This document shows positions 43,451 through 52,019 of a stretch of 64,000 nt of DNA, piece by piece. The stretch spans positions 496,001 to 560,000 of the forward strand of contig NZ_WEGK01000003.1 in the NCBI RefSeq assembly GCF_009604405.1. The letters are read 5' to 3'. The DNA is from Nocardia macrotermitis. GTDB taxonomy: Bacteria > Actinomycetota > Actinomycetes > Mycobacteriales > Mycobacteriaceae. The position numbers and the translations under genes were made by a program. The notes beneath the pieces were generated by a model. It saw only the letters and a program-made list of their open reading frames with translations. It had not been told where the DNA came from and searched no databases. Numbering within the stretch: position 1 is the first letter of the stretch; each line of letters opens with the position of its first letter.

Positions 43451-44620
43451 TCACAGGCCCAGGAATTCGGTGATGTTGCCGCTGACGATCTTCGCCGCGT
43501 CCTGCGGTCCGACCGCCTCGACCACCCCGGCCAGCGATTTCTCCGAATAACCCCAGGTGCTCTCGTTGTGCGGGTAGTCCGAGGACCACATCACCCGATC
43601 GCGCCCGATGTGATCGATCAGCGACAGCCCCAGCGGATCCACCATGAACGACGCGCGCATGTGGTTGTCCCAGTAGTGCCGCACCTCGTGCTCGATCGGC
43701 CGGTTGTACATGTGCTGATACGAGGCGTTCATGTGCTCGGCGTCCTGGATGGCCGAGGGCACCCAGTTGATGCCGCCCTCGAACCATCCGATGTTCAGGC
43801 CGGGATGGCGGTCGATGATGCCGCTGAACACGTACTTGGAGAACAACTCCCGGAACGGCGCGACATTGTGCATCATGCCGACCACCACACTGTTCACCTC
43901 ACACGGCGCGGACAGCGGGGATTCGCCGATGTGATGTGAGACCGGCACCCCGGACTCCTCGATCGCGTCCCACACCGGGATCATCGCGGTGCTGCCGTAG
44001 TCGATGACCTTGCCCTCGTCGTCCTTACCGGCCGAGAGTGGCAGCAGGAATGTCTTGAGCCCCAACGACTTCAGCTCGTCGAGCGTGCGGCGCGCACCGG
44101 CCGGATCCCACCAGTTGATCAGCCCGACGCCGTAGAAGCTGCCGCCCGAACGCTCCTGGAGCCCCGCGATGTACTCGTTGTACACCCGGAACGCCAGCTC
44201 GCGGACCTCCTTGTCGGGATAGAACAGCAAGGCCAGCAACGCATTCGGGAAGGCGAGTTCCTTGGCGATGCCGTCCGCGCGCAGATCCGCGGCGCGCGCG
44301 TCGAAGTTGGCGCTGCCCGAGCCGTCCAGCGGGTCGTACTGCATCAGCACACTGCTGAAATCCCCTGGCAGGAAGGACTTTCCCTTGCGCCCGATCTGGA
44401 ATGCGCCGTCCTCGTACCAGATTCGCGGCGCGCGGTCCCTCATGTTCTCCGGGAACCGCTCGTAGAAGATGTCGTCGGCCAGGGAGATGTGGTTGTCGGC
44501 CGAGAAGACCTCGGTGCCCGCGGGCAGACCCACCGAGCCCTTGGCGTGGCCGCGACGATCCTTCGGCGGCCCGAATCCGCCGGGCGGGTACAACGAAGCG
44601 CTACTGGTGGGAACCGACAT
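43451..44620 (-). CDS. Amidohydrolase-2 family protein (ACMSD-like)
   Basis: 389-residue TIM-barrel protein of the family containing aminocarboxymuconate-semialdehyde and resorcylate decarboxylases. SADNHISLADD near residue 40 stands where the HxH metal motif usually lies and keeps one His. SHHIGESP, SGIIDRHPGLNIGWFEGG and MWSSDYPHNESTW are conserved barrel motifs, the last with the metal-binding Asp. GGAGGG six bases upstream supports ATG 44620; in-frame ATG 44623 and GTG 44626 also exist. It probably acts as a decarboxylase or hydrolase and heads the minus-strand operon down to the CoA-transferase. Confidence 0.85.
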   Translation of the reverse strand: MSVPTSSASLYPPGGFGPPKDRRGHAKGSVGLPAGTEVFSADNHISLADDIFYERFPENMRDRAPRIWYEDGAFQIGRKGKSFLPGDFSSVLMQYDPLDGSGSANFDARAADLRADGIAKELAFPNALLALLFYPDKEVRELAFRVYNEYIAGLQERSGGSFYGVGLINWWDPAGARRTLDELKSLGLKTFLLPLSAGKDDEGKVIDYGSTAMIPVWDAIEESGVPVSHHIGESPLSAPCEVNSVVVGMMHNVAPFRELFSKYVFSGIIDRHPGLNIGWFEGGINWVPSAIQDAEHMNASYQHMYNRPIEHEVRHYWDNHMRASFMVDPLGLSLIDHIGRDRVMWSSDYPHNESTWGYSEKSLAGVVEAVGPQDAAKIVSGNITEFLGL

Positions 44621-44919
44621 CATCACCCTCCAAGGGAGTTCTCGTTTCGCGGGATCGGCGCCTGGTCGATGGCGGTGCGGGCTCGTCCGGGTGGAGTCCG
44701 GTGGGCCGGGCGGGGCCTGGGTGCCCGCGTGGCTCCCCGGCGCTGCGCCCGGAGACCGTGAATCCCGATGGGAATGAAGTTATCACATGAGGAGAGGCTC
44801 ATACACCAACCTTGGCCGAATTTGCCCCTATTAGGGCAGTTCAACCTGCGAGAATGGGATTATCGTCAGTACCCATCGACGGTTGCCGGCTTGAGACCCT
44901 TGTCACAGCACCCCCAACC

Positions 44920-44943
44920 AACCTACTGTGTGTTCACTAGGTT
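44920..44943. promoter_or_regulatory. AACCTACTG...CACTAGGTT operator-like inverted repeat
   Basis: Nine-base arms with one mismatch around a six-base centre, 20 bases before the TetR start, in the 336-base divergent region 44627-44962 between the amidohydrolase operon and the TetR gene. The placement suits a TetR operator controlling both directions. I see no other feature in this region. Confidence 0.5.
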
Positions 44944-44962
44944 CGATCGAAGAGAGCTTCTC

Positions 44963-45571
44963 GTGACTGATCCTCGTCCCTACGCCTCGTTGCGCGCCAA
45001 AGGCGAAGACCGCCGCCAGCGCATCCTGGCGGTCGCTCAGCGACTGCTCACCCGGAATGGTTGGCGCAGTACGACTTTGGCGCAGATCGCCGGTGAGGCC
45101 GGGGTGAGTCCGGCCGGACTGCTGCATCACTTCCAGTCCAAGGACCAACTCCTGCACGCGGTTCTGGACGCCCGCGACGCCGACGACGCCTCGGATACCG
45201 ACCTGAGCGGTGATCTGATCGTCGAGATCGGCAAGGTCGCCGACCGCATGGAACGTTCACCGGACCTCGTGGGCACCTTCGTGGTGCTGCTCGTGGAGAA
45301 TCTGGTGCCCGAGGCCCCACTGCACGACCGCATGCTCGACCGATGGAAAGTGGCGGTCGGCATCGTCGCCGACATCATCCGGCGCAATCAGGAGGCCGGA
45401 CGGTATCGGGCCGACCTCGATCCCGACATCCGAGCTATGGAAATCGTCGCTTTCATCAATGGAATGGAGATGTCATGGCTGCTAGATCACTCGATCCCGC
45501 TGCCCGAGGTGTTCGCCGAGTACACGAGATCGCTGGCGCGCGATCTGGCTCCCGTCGATCCCGTGAACTGA
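44963..45571 (+). CDS. TetR-family transcriptional regulator
   Basis: 202-residue TetR protein. GEDRRQRILAVAQRLL then TTLAQIAGEAGVSPAGLLHHF form the HTH, with a ligand domain after residue 60. The GTG start at 44963 has AAGAGAG upstream and fits family length; the frame is open further upstream but non-homologous. It is divergent from the amidohydrolase-M24-crotonase-CoA-transferase operon and is its likely repressor. Confidence 0.9.
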   Translation: MTDPRPYASLRAKGEDRRQRILAVAQRLLTRNGWRSTTLAQIAGEAGVSPAGLLHHFQSKDQLLHAVLDARDADDASDTDLSGDLIVEIGKVADRMERSPDLVGTFVVLLVENLVPEAPLHDRMLDRWKVAVGIVADIIRRNQEAGRYRADLDPDIRAMEIVAFINGMEMSWLLDHSIPLPEVFAEYTRSLARDLAPVDPVN

Positions 45572-45606
45572 CCGACGCCGAAGAGTCCGGCGACCAGCGC
45601 GGCACC

Positions 45607-46113
45607 ATGCGGTACCGGCTCGACGTCGTCGCGACCAGCGTCGCGGATGTCGTCGAACACGCCGGGGGCTGGCTGTTCGACCGTTCGATCGCGGGCTGGG
45701 AGGTCACCGTCCTGGTGGCCGACAACTCGGACCCGCGACCGCTGCGCATCCTCGGCGCGGACTCGATCGCCCTCGAGGACGTGCTCGCCTCGCGCGGGCA
45801 GGGGCGTCGGCCGCACGCGCTGGCGGTGGCTTGCGATGTGTGCCAAGGGGATCCGCGCGCGCGACGCGGTCTGCTCAAGGCGCTGGGCGACGGCGGCATC
45901 GAGGTCGTGGTCTGGGGTGAGGGCTGGCCGACCGCGCCGGAGGACCGGGTCGATCCGGTGCTGCACCGGTTGAGTGTGGCCGCGCAGGCGTTCAAGGCGC
46001 AGGCGTTGACCGCGGCCGCGCGGCCGGTGAGTGCGGTCGGGACCACCGAGGTGTTCCGCAGCGGGCTGTCGGATATCCCGCCGGTCGGCGCGGATCTCAG
46101 TCCGGTCGGCTGA
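45607..46113 (+). CDS. Conserved-looking hypothetical protein
   Basis: 168 residues from ATG 45607, 36 bases after the TetR stop; earlier in-frame starts would overlap that gene. The sequence has VVEHAGGWLFDRSIAGWEVT, VLVADNSDPRPLRILGADS and AAQAFKAQALTAA, giving an alpha/beta pattern with no catalytic motif I know. It resembles small proteins seen in mycobacteria and Nocardia by memory only. Function unknown. Confidence 0.65.
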   Translation: MRYRLDVVATSVADVVEHAGGWLFDRSIAGWEVTVLVADNSDPRPLRILGADSIALEDVLASRGQGRRPHALAVACDVCQGDPRARRGLLKALGDGGIEVVVWGEGWPTAPEDRVDPVLHRLSVAAQAFKAQALTAAARPVSAVGTTEVFRSGLSDIPPVGADLSPVG

Positions 46114-46199
46114 ACAGGGGTTCGCCGACAGCCGTGCCGCGTCCGGGATCAGGACGCGGCGGATCGGCGTTGATATCGATCAGTGTCGAAACCTACTGC

Positions 46200-46448
46200 T
46201 CAGTCCCACAGGCCCGCGCAGGGTAGGGAGGGTAGATCCGGGCGGACGTTGTCGTCCACGATCACTGTGATCCCGGCGTTCGTGCGTAGTTCCGCGACGA
46301 TATCCGCGATCTGTTCGGCACCGGCCTGGTAGTCCGCCGTGACCGCACCGGCCTCGATCCGGATGTGCCTGATGCGGCGGGGCGGCGTCTGCACCGCCGT
46401 ACCGCCGAGGGGCCCTCGATGCGTGACGCCGTCGTCACGTGACAACAC
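46200..46448 (-). CDS. Small hypothetical protein
   Basis: 82 residues. GTG 46448 is supported by a good RBS (GGAGGAAG, seven bases away on the minus strand). The segment IRIEAGAVTADYQAGAEQIA followed by DIVAELRTNAGITVIVDD looks like a real folded domain, not antisense noise. It lies where the operon downstream of the molybdenum hydroxylase genes would continue on the far side of the TnpB element. It is not a 2Fe-2S subunit. Unrecognised. Confidence 0.5.
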   Translation of the reverse strand: MLSRDDGVTHRGPLGGTAVQTPPRRIRHIRIEAGAVTADYQAGAEQIADIVAELRTNAGITVIVDDNVRPDLPSLPCAGLWD

Positions 46449-46574
46449 GTTCTTCCTCCGGGGATTGATACGGCCTCAATCGGCCGAACGAACCGTCGAA
46501 CTTGTACCTGCGGTGGCTACGAAAAGGTGAGGCATCAGAGTTGCTACGACAGCATCTTTCGATAGTATGTTCGA

Positions 46575-47723
46575 GTGGATGAGGTGGTGCGGTATACCTA
46601 CCGGTTGCGGCCCGGACGTAGCGCTGCGGCTGCGCTGCTGGCCGAGTGGGGTCGCTGCCGCTGGTTGTGGAACGAGGCTGTGCATCAGCAGAAGTCCGGG
46701 CAGAAACCAACGTTCGTGCGGCTCGGGAAGCTGCTCACCGAGGCGCGGGCGAGATTGCCGTGGTTGAGGGCGGGTTCTCAGGTCGCTCAACAGCAGATGC
46801 TTCGTGATTACGCCAAAGCATTGGACCGCTCGTTCAAGGTGACCAGGTGCGGTCGTCCAAAGGTGAAGTCCCGCAAGACTTCCTTGCCGTCGTTGGAATA
46901 CACGGCGCGCGGGTTCTCGATCCGTGATGGCCGTTTGGTGTTGCCGAAGGGCGTCACGATCCCAGTGGTGTGGTCGCGGGAACTGCCGTCGCTGCCTACC
47001 TCGGTTCGCGTCTACCGTGACAGCCTCGGCCACTGGTATGCGTCGTTCGTCATCCGTCGGGAAGTCGAGTTCCATCCGCCCGGTCAGGGGAGTATCGGTA
47101 TCGATTGGGGTGTGTCTACCACGGCGACGACCACCGATCCTCGCTTCGATCTGCCTTATCTCGGGCATCGGAAGCGGTGCGCCGCCGAGTTGGCGAAAGC
47201 GCAACGCAAGATGGCGCGGCGCCGACGGAAGGGGGGACCGCAGTCCAGGGGCTACCGTGAGGCGCAGCGGCAAACTGCCCGGCTGGCGAGAAAAGCTACC
47301 AGGCAGACCGTCCATGATTCCCAGGTCTGGGCCACACGACTTGTCCGTACTCATGACCTGATCGCTGTCGAGGATTTCGAACCGGCGTTCCTGGCGAAGT
47401 CCACGATGGCTCGCAAGGCGGCCGATGCCGCGATCGGTGCGGCGAAACGGGTGTTGATCGAGCGTGCTACGCGAGGCGGACGGACGGTGGTGTTGGTCCG
47501 GCCCGCCTATACGACCATGACGTGTAGTTCTTGTTTCGCGAGAGCCAAGCGACTTGAACTGCACGAGAGGGACTTCCGGTGCGAGGTTTGCGGTTTCGCG
47601 GACAGTCGGGACCGGAACGCTGCCAGAGTGATTCTGGCCGTGGCAGAACGGGGCCACGTTGGTGTCGAGGATGTAAGACAGTCGGCTCACCTCCTCCGGG
47701 GGCGTGGTTCGGTTGCGGTCTGA
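46575..47723 (+). CDS. tnpB: TnpB RNA-guided endonuclease
   Basis: 382-residue TnpB/Fanzor-lineage protein, ancestor-like to Cas12. The RuvC residues are all present: Asp177 in IGIDWGVSTTA, Glu266 in IAVEDFEPAFL and Asp346 in DSRDRNAAR. The zinc ribbon is Cys317/Cys320 (CSSC) and Cys336/Cys339 (CEVC). It should therefore be nuclease-competent, cutting DNA next to a transposon-end-derived TAM guided by an omega RNA from its 3' end. The GTG start lacks a strong RBS. The antisense strand is open throughout, an oddity of composition. Confidence 0.92.
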   Translation: MDEVVRYTYRLRPGRSAAAALLAEWGRCRWLWNEAVHQQKSGQKPTFVRLGKLLTEARARLPWLRAGSQVAQQQMLRDYAKALDRSFKVTRCGRPKVKSRKTSLPSLEYTARGFSIRDGRLVLPKGVTIPVVWSRELPSLPTSVRVYRDSLGHWYASFVIRREVEFHPPGQGSIGIDWGVSTTATTTDPRFDLPYLGHRKRCAAELAKAQRKMARRRRKGGPQSRGYREAQRQTARLARKATRQTVHDSQVWATRLVRTHDLIAVEDFEPAFLAKSTMARKAADAAIGAAKRVLIERATRGGRTVVLVRPAYTTMTCSSCFARAKRLELHERDFRCEVCGFADSRDRNAARVILAVAERGHVGVEDVRQSAHLLRGRGSVAV

Positions 47724-47757
47724 GCCGGAAATCCCCCGCCACAAGGTGAGGGAACCG
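47640..47757 (+). ncRNA. Predicted omega (right-end) RNA of the TnpB element
   Basis: In characterised TnpB elements the guide scaffold overlaps the tnpB 3' end and finishes at the right end. Here a terminal hairpin CCCcCGCC-acaa-GGTGaGGG lies at 47733-47752, 10 bases after the tnpB stop. The guide would start right after it, in FAD-subunit sequence. The 5' limit is a guess. Confidence 0.4.
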
Positions 47758-48629
47758 TTAATGCTCGCCTCCTGCACGGCGCGTCGCCAGGCCCGCGCCA
47801 CCATGGTCGCGCCCACCCGGCGGCGGTATGCGGCCGAACCGTGCACGTCGGCGGGGATCGCGGTCAGTTCCGCCGTCGCGCTCGCGCCGATGTCCCGCGC
47901 CGCGACCTCGGCGACCGGCCGCCCGAGGAGTTCAGCCTCGGTGGCGCGGGCCCGGACCGGGGTCGGGGCCAGGCCGAACAAACCGATGGCGCAGTGCGAG
48001 ATTCGGGAGTCCGCGTCGAGCTGGACCGCCAGGGTCGTGCCCGCCATCGCGAAATCACCGGTGCGGCGGGCGAATTCCTCGATGGCGAAGCCGGATCGGC
48101 CGTGCCGCACCGGGAATCGGATCGCGGTGACGATCTCGTCCGGTTCCAGTGCGGTACCCCACATGCCGGTGAAGAAGTCGGCGGCCGGGATCGTGCGGTG
48201 ACCGCGCGGTGACAGGGCCTCGATATCCGCGTCCAGAGTCGTTGCGACAGCGGGATATTCGCCCGCGGCGTCGGCGTGGGCGATCGCGCCGCCGATGGTG
48301 CCGCGATTGCGGATCTGGAAGTGCCCGATCAGCGGGGTCGCCCGCGACAGCAGCGGCGCCGCCAGCCGCACCTCGGGGGACGCGCCGACCGCCGCATGCG
48401 TGGTCCCCGCGCCGATCCGCACCGAATCCGGGCCGACCTCGATGCCGCGGAGTTCGGCCGGACGCCGCAGATCCACCAGATGATCGAAGACCGCCAGCCG
48501 CAGCGCGAGCATCGGCACCAGGCTCTGCCCGCCCGCGATGATCTTGGCCTCCTCGCCCAGCTCGGCCAGCAGGGCGACGGCCTCCGCGGCGGTGGCGGGC
48601 GAATGATAGTCGAAGGCAGCGGGTTTCAT
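47752..48629 (-). CDS. FAD-binding subunit of molybdenum hydroxylase (CoxM-type), 3' end displaced by TnpB element
   Basis: About 292 native residues of the medium subunit of xanthine/CO-dehydrogenase-type enzymes. IIAGGQSLVPMLALRLA is the first FAD motif, and NRGTIGGAIAHADAAGEYPA the second. It starts by ATGA overlap with the large-subunit gene. After RRAVQEA the native C-terminus is lost: the frame enters the TnpB element and stays open on the antisense strand to 46476, which would add about 426 unrelated residues. Almost the whole domain is kept, so function is uncertain. Confidence 0.75.
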
Positions 48630-50965
48630 CGCTCCGTCTCCCGGGCCCGGTCGAGCAACTCGACGATCCGGCTGGGGGACAGCGGCAGCTCGCGGATCTC
48701 GATCCCGAACGGCGAGAGCGCGTCGACGACCGCGTTGAGTACCGCCGGGGCCGAACCGATCGCACCGCCCTCGCCGACGCCCTTGAAACTGCCCGGCCCC
48801 GGACTCGGCGTCGTCACGTGCCCGATCTCGATCGTGGGCACCTCGGTCGCGGTCGGCAGCAGATAGTCCAGGAAGGTGGTGGCGATCGGATTGCCGTCCT
48901 CGTCGTAGGGCAGATGTTCGTACAGCGCGCCGCCGATGCCCTGCACGGTGCCGCCGTAGATCTGCCCCTCCACGACATTGGGATTGATCATCGGGCCGCA
49001 GTCCTCGCTGACGATGTAGCGCAGCAGCGTCACCTCGCCGGTCTCGATATCGACCTCGCAGGTGCACACGTGCGTCGCATTGGCCCAGATCGCGATCTGC
49101 GGAGTCTTGTACCGCCCGCTGGCCTCGAGCCCCGGCGTGACGCCCTCGGGCAGCGAATCCGCTTGGAAATAGGCGATATCGGCGATGTCGCGCAGGCTCA
49201 GGCCGCTGTCCGGATTGCCGCGCACAGTGGCCCGGCTGTCGGCGAGATCGATCTCCTCGGGGGTGGTGTGCAACCGCTGCGCGGCGATCGCGCGGATCTT
49301 CGCGCGCAGCACCGCCGCGGTCTGTTCGATCGCGCCCGCGGTCATCGACCCCGAGCGGCTGCCGCCGGTGCCGCCGCCGAACGGGGTGATCGCGGTGTCG
49401 CCCTGGATGGTTCGCACATCGGCCAACCTCGCGCCCAGGGCCTCGGCGGTGAGTTGGACGACGGTGGTCTCCAGGCTGTTGCCGGCCGAACCGCCCGCCA
49501 CGTAGACGTTGACCTTGCCGGTCGGCTCGATCCGGATGGTCGCGCCCTCGGTGGCCAGGAACGGGGTGGCGCCGGTGGTCGGCTCCACATAGGTGCAGGT
49601 CCCGACGCCGAGATAGCGGCCCTGGGCGCGGGCGTTGCGCTGATCCGCGCGGAAACCCTCGTAGTCCAGCATCTCGACGGCCTGCTCGAGCGTTTCGAGC
49701 GGGGAGATGTTGTCGTAGGTCATCCCGTTCGGGTTCGCCCACGGTAATTCGTCGCGGCGCAACATGTTTCGCCGCCGCAGTTCGATCGGATCGATGCCGA
49801 TCCGGCGCGCCGCGTGATCCAGCAGCACCTCGCGCGCGACCGATTCGAACTGCCACGGCCCTCGATAGGCCACGCGGCCAACGGTATTGGAGTACCGGAA
49901 CTTCGCGCTGAACGAGGTCTCGGTGACCCGATACGGTCCCGGGAACAGGATGCCGACCGGAATGCCGCCGATGATCGGCGAGGGCGTCGGATACGCCCCG
50001 ACGTTCTGCACATGCGCGATGGACGCGGCCAGAATCCGGCCCTCGGCGTCGAAAGCCATTGCGGCCTCGGCATGTTCGTGCCGGGACATGCCCGAGGCCA
50101 TCAGATTCTCCTGGCGGTCCTCGATCCACTTCACCGCCCGGCCCAGATCCCGCGCGGCCAGCAGTACACAGGTCTCCTCGCGCAGCGGCAGCTGTTTGAG
50201 CCCGAAGCCGCCGCCGGTGTCGCGGGCGATCACCCGGACCTGGTGTTCGTCCGCGCCGATCAGTCGCGCGCAGAAGGCGCGGACCTCGTGCGGGGACTGG
50301 GTGGAGATCCACACCGTCATCTCCGCGGTCGGCGCGGACCACTCGGCGATCAGACCGCGCGTCTCCATCGGGACCGGCAGATATGCCTGCTGAAAGATGT
50401 GCTGGCGCACCACATGTGCGGCCGCATCGAAGATCGGCTGCAGGTCGCCGGCGGGCCGCCCGCCCATCTCCCCGGCGGAATTGCCCGCGAATCCGGCGTG
50501 CACCAGATTCGGCGAGTCGGCGGCGGTGACGTAGTCGACCACCGGGTCCAGCGGGTCGTAGTCGATGATCACCAACTCGGCGGCGTCCTCGGCGATGTAC
50601 CGATCCGTGGCCAGCACCAGGGCGACCGGATCGCCGACGAACCGCACCTCCTCCTCGGCCAGCGGCGGGCGCGGCACCGGCGGCATACCGGCCATGTCCA
50701 GGTCGTAGGAGATCTCGCGCGCGATGGGATTGAGCTCCGCGGCGGTGTAGACGGCCAGCACGCCGTCGAGTTCGCGGGCCTCGGAGACGTCGATCTCGCC
50801 GATGCGGGCGCGGGCGAGCGGACTGCGCACGAAACAGGCGTGCACCAGGCCCGGGCGGGTGACGTCGTCGACGAAGGTGCCCGCGCCGGTGACCAGGCGG
50901 GCGTCCTCGAGGCGCGGCACGCGCGCACCGACGACCCCGGTGGTGGCGGTCCGCGCGCCGGTCAT
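48626..50965 (-). CDS. Molybdopterin-binding large subunit of xanthine/CO-dehydrogenase-type hydroxylase
   Basis: 779-residue CoxL/XdhA-family subunit. DTGGGFGLKQLPLREE binds the cofactor, RVAYRGPWQFESVAREV lies at the active-site loop position, GGSAGNSLETTVVQ and ECDGPM-like SEDCGPMINPNVVEGQ are conserved, and the catalytic base Glu lies in GVGEGGAIGSAPAV. It lacks the AYRCSFR loop of true CO dehydrogenases, so a hydroxylase of N-heterocycles, aldehydes or similar is likelier. The start overlaps the TetR stop (ATGA). The partner 2Fe-2S subunit is not found in the window. Confidence 0.9.
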   Translation of the reverse strand: MTGARTATTGVVGARVPRLEDARLVTGAGTFVDDVTRPGLVHACFVRSPLARARIGEIDVSEARELDGVLAVYTAAELNPIAREISYDLDMAGMPPVPRPPLAEEEVRFVGDPVALVLATDRYIAEDAAELVIIDYDPLDPVVDYVTAADSPNLVHAGFAGNSAGEMGGRPAGDLQPIFDAAAHVVRQHIFQQAYLPVPMETRGLIAEWSAPTAEMTVWISTQSPHEVRAFCARLIGADEHQVRVIARDTGGGFGLKQLPLREETCVLLAARDLGRAVKWIEDRQENLMASGMSRHEHAEAAMAFDAEGRILAASIAHVQNVGAYPTPSPIIGGIPVGILFPGPYRVTETSFSAKFRYSNTVGRVAYRGPWQFESVAREVLLDHAARRIGIDPIELRRRNMLRRDELPWANPNGMTYDNISPLETLEQAVEMLDYEGFRADQRNARAQGRYLGVGTCTYVEPTTGATPFLATEGATIRIEPTGKVNVYVAGGSAGNSLETTVVQLTAEALGARLADVRTIQGDTAITPFGGGTGGSRSGSMTAGAIEQTAAVLRAKIRAIAAQRLHTTPEEIDLADSRATVRGNPDSGLSLRDIADIAYFQADSLPEGVTPGLEASGRYKTPQIAIWANATHVCTCEVDIETGEVTLLRYIVSEDCGPMINPNVVEGQIYGGTVQGIGGALYEHLPYDEDGNPIATTFLDYLLPTATEVPTIEIGHVTTPSPGPGSFKGVGEGGAIGSAPAVLNAVVDALSPFGIEIRELPLSPSRIVELLDRARETER

Positions 50966-51633
50966 CGCTGGGCTCGATCGTCCCGGTGGACGAAGCCGCG
51001 GGCACAGAAATCCCACGCCTCGTCGGCGCTGATCGGCTGCTGGCCCTCGTCGCCGGACGTCGCGGCGGCCTGCGCGATGAACATCAGCGTCTGCATGAGC
51101 ATGGCCGCGATCCGGCGCGGGGCGACCTCCGAACGCAGCTGCCCGGCCTCGCAGGCCGCTTCCATCAGCTCGGTGAACAGCGTGAGCATCGGCTCGTGCG
51201 CGGTCTTCACGTGACCGGGATGCGAGATCAGCAGCTGCGGCGCGAAATCGGTGAACAGCGGCCGCGCGGTGTCCGGATCGGGGCGGCACAGCTCGAACAG
51301 CAGCACCGCGGCGGTGCGCAACTTGTCCAGCGGCTGGGTGCGGCCGTCGGCCGCGGCGCGCAGCTGATCGGCGGTGCGGGCCAGCGCGTCCTCGAACAGG
51401 GCCAGCAGCAGTTCGTGTTTGCCGTCGAACTGCATGTAGAAGCTGCGCAGCGACTGCCGGGAGCGGTCGACGACCTCCTGCACGGTGAAGTCGGTCGTGC
51501 CCTTCTCGGTGATGATCACCTGGGCGGCGTCCAGGAACCGCTGCACCCGCTGTTCGGCGCGCAGTTTGGCGGTGTGCAGGGAGCGTTCGACGGCTCGCTG
51601 CTTCCAGGCTGGTTTCTCGCTAGGGCTGGTCAC
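50962..51633 (-). CDS. TetR-family transcriptional regulator
   Basis: 223 residues. AEQRVQRFLDAAQVIITEKG and TVQEVVDRSRQSLRSFYMQF form the TetR HTH region, followed by a ligand domain with LFTDFAPQLLISHPG. It is the first gene of the molybdenum-hydroxylase transcript and is coupled to the large subunit by ATGA. GTG start 51633. It lies divergent from the P450-SDR pair at 52020, with several GAGAAT half-sites between, so it may regulate both sides. Confidence 0.9.
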   Translation of the reverse strand: MTSPSEKPAWKQRAVERSLHTAKLRAEQRVQRFLDAAQVIITEKGTTDFTVQEVVDRSRQSLRSFYMQFDGKHELLLALFEDALARTADQLRAAADGRTQPLDKLRTAAVLLFELCRPDPDTARPLFTDFAPQLLISHPGHVKTAHEPMLTLFTELMEAACEAGQLRSEVAPRRIAAMLMQTLMFIAQAAATSGDEGQQPISADEAWDFCARGFVHRDDRAQR

Positions 51634-51684
51634 CGCTGCCTCGTTCCCCGGTCATCTGGTGAGAACATGGATGTACTATATAGG

Positions 51685-51769
51685 AGAATGAGATGTTATT
51701 CTGGTGATTATGGGATTCTCATTCCATCTGACAAGTAACTTGCTCGCCAGTTGGGAGAATCTCATTCTC
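51685..51769. promoter_or_regulatory. Cluster of GAGAAT/ATTCTC operator-like elements
   Basis: AGAATGAGAT at 51685-51694, GGATTCTCATTCC near 51713-51725 and the perfect GAGAAT-ctc-ATTCTC at 51755-51769, in the 386-base divergent region 51634-52019. The patch is AT-rich (ACTATATAGGAG upstream). The same half-site forms a palindrome at 14623-14637 before the second P450. Confidence 0.55.
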
Positions 51770-51967
51770 TGATGCGTCATACGTGAGCCGCGGGGAGTGT
51801 CGGTGCGGCTCGGTGTGAGTGTTCGCGGTGGTCGCGCTCGGTGGTTCCCGGTGGTGTCGTCCATGTGCCACGGTGGCGGCGGGATTTGCCGCTTCCCGGT
51901 GATTCTGCTGCTGTGAGCCGTCTCGCGGGGCGGATTCGACCCGATGAGAACCTCATTCACGCTATTG

Positions 51968-51982
51968 GGTAACTGTGTTACC
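51968..51982. promoter_or_regulatory. GGTAAC-tgt-GTTACC palindrome upstream of third P450
   Basis: Perfect 6-3-6 inverted repeat 37-52 bases before the P450 ATG, distinct from the GAGAAT elements. A likely operator near the transcription start, regulator unknown. Confidence 0.5.
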
Positions 51983-52019
51983 ATCCGTATGTTGCCCAGC
52001 TCACTCAGGAGATCTCCGG

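Larger units (their letters stand above)
46524..47757 (+). mobile_element. Stand-alone TnpB transposon (IS200/IS605 or IS607 derivative)
   Basis: About 1.2 kb holding only tnpB, with no transposase or recombinase gene. The approximate left edge is near 46524 and the right edge just after the hairpin at 47733-47752. AAGGTGAGG occurs at both edges (46524-46532 and 47743-47751). The left edge includes the small hairpin TGCTacgacAGCA near 46545. The element interrupts the 3' end of the FAD-subunit gene on the minus strand. Exact borders need an uninterrupted homologue. Confidence 0.7.
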
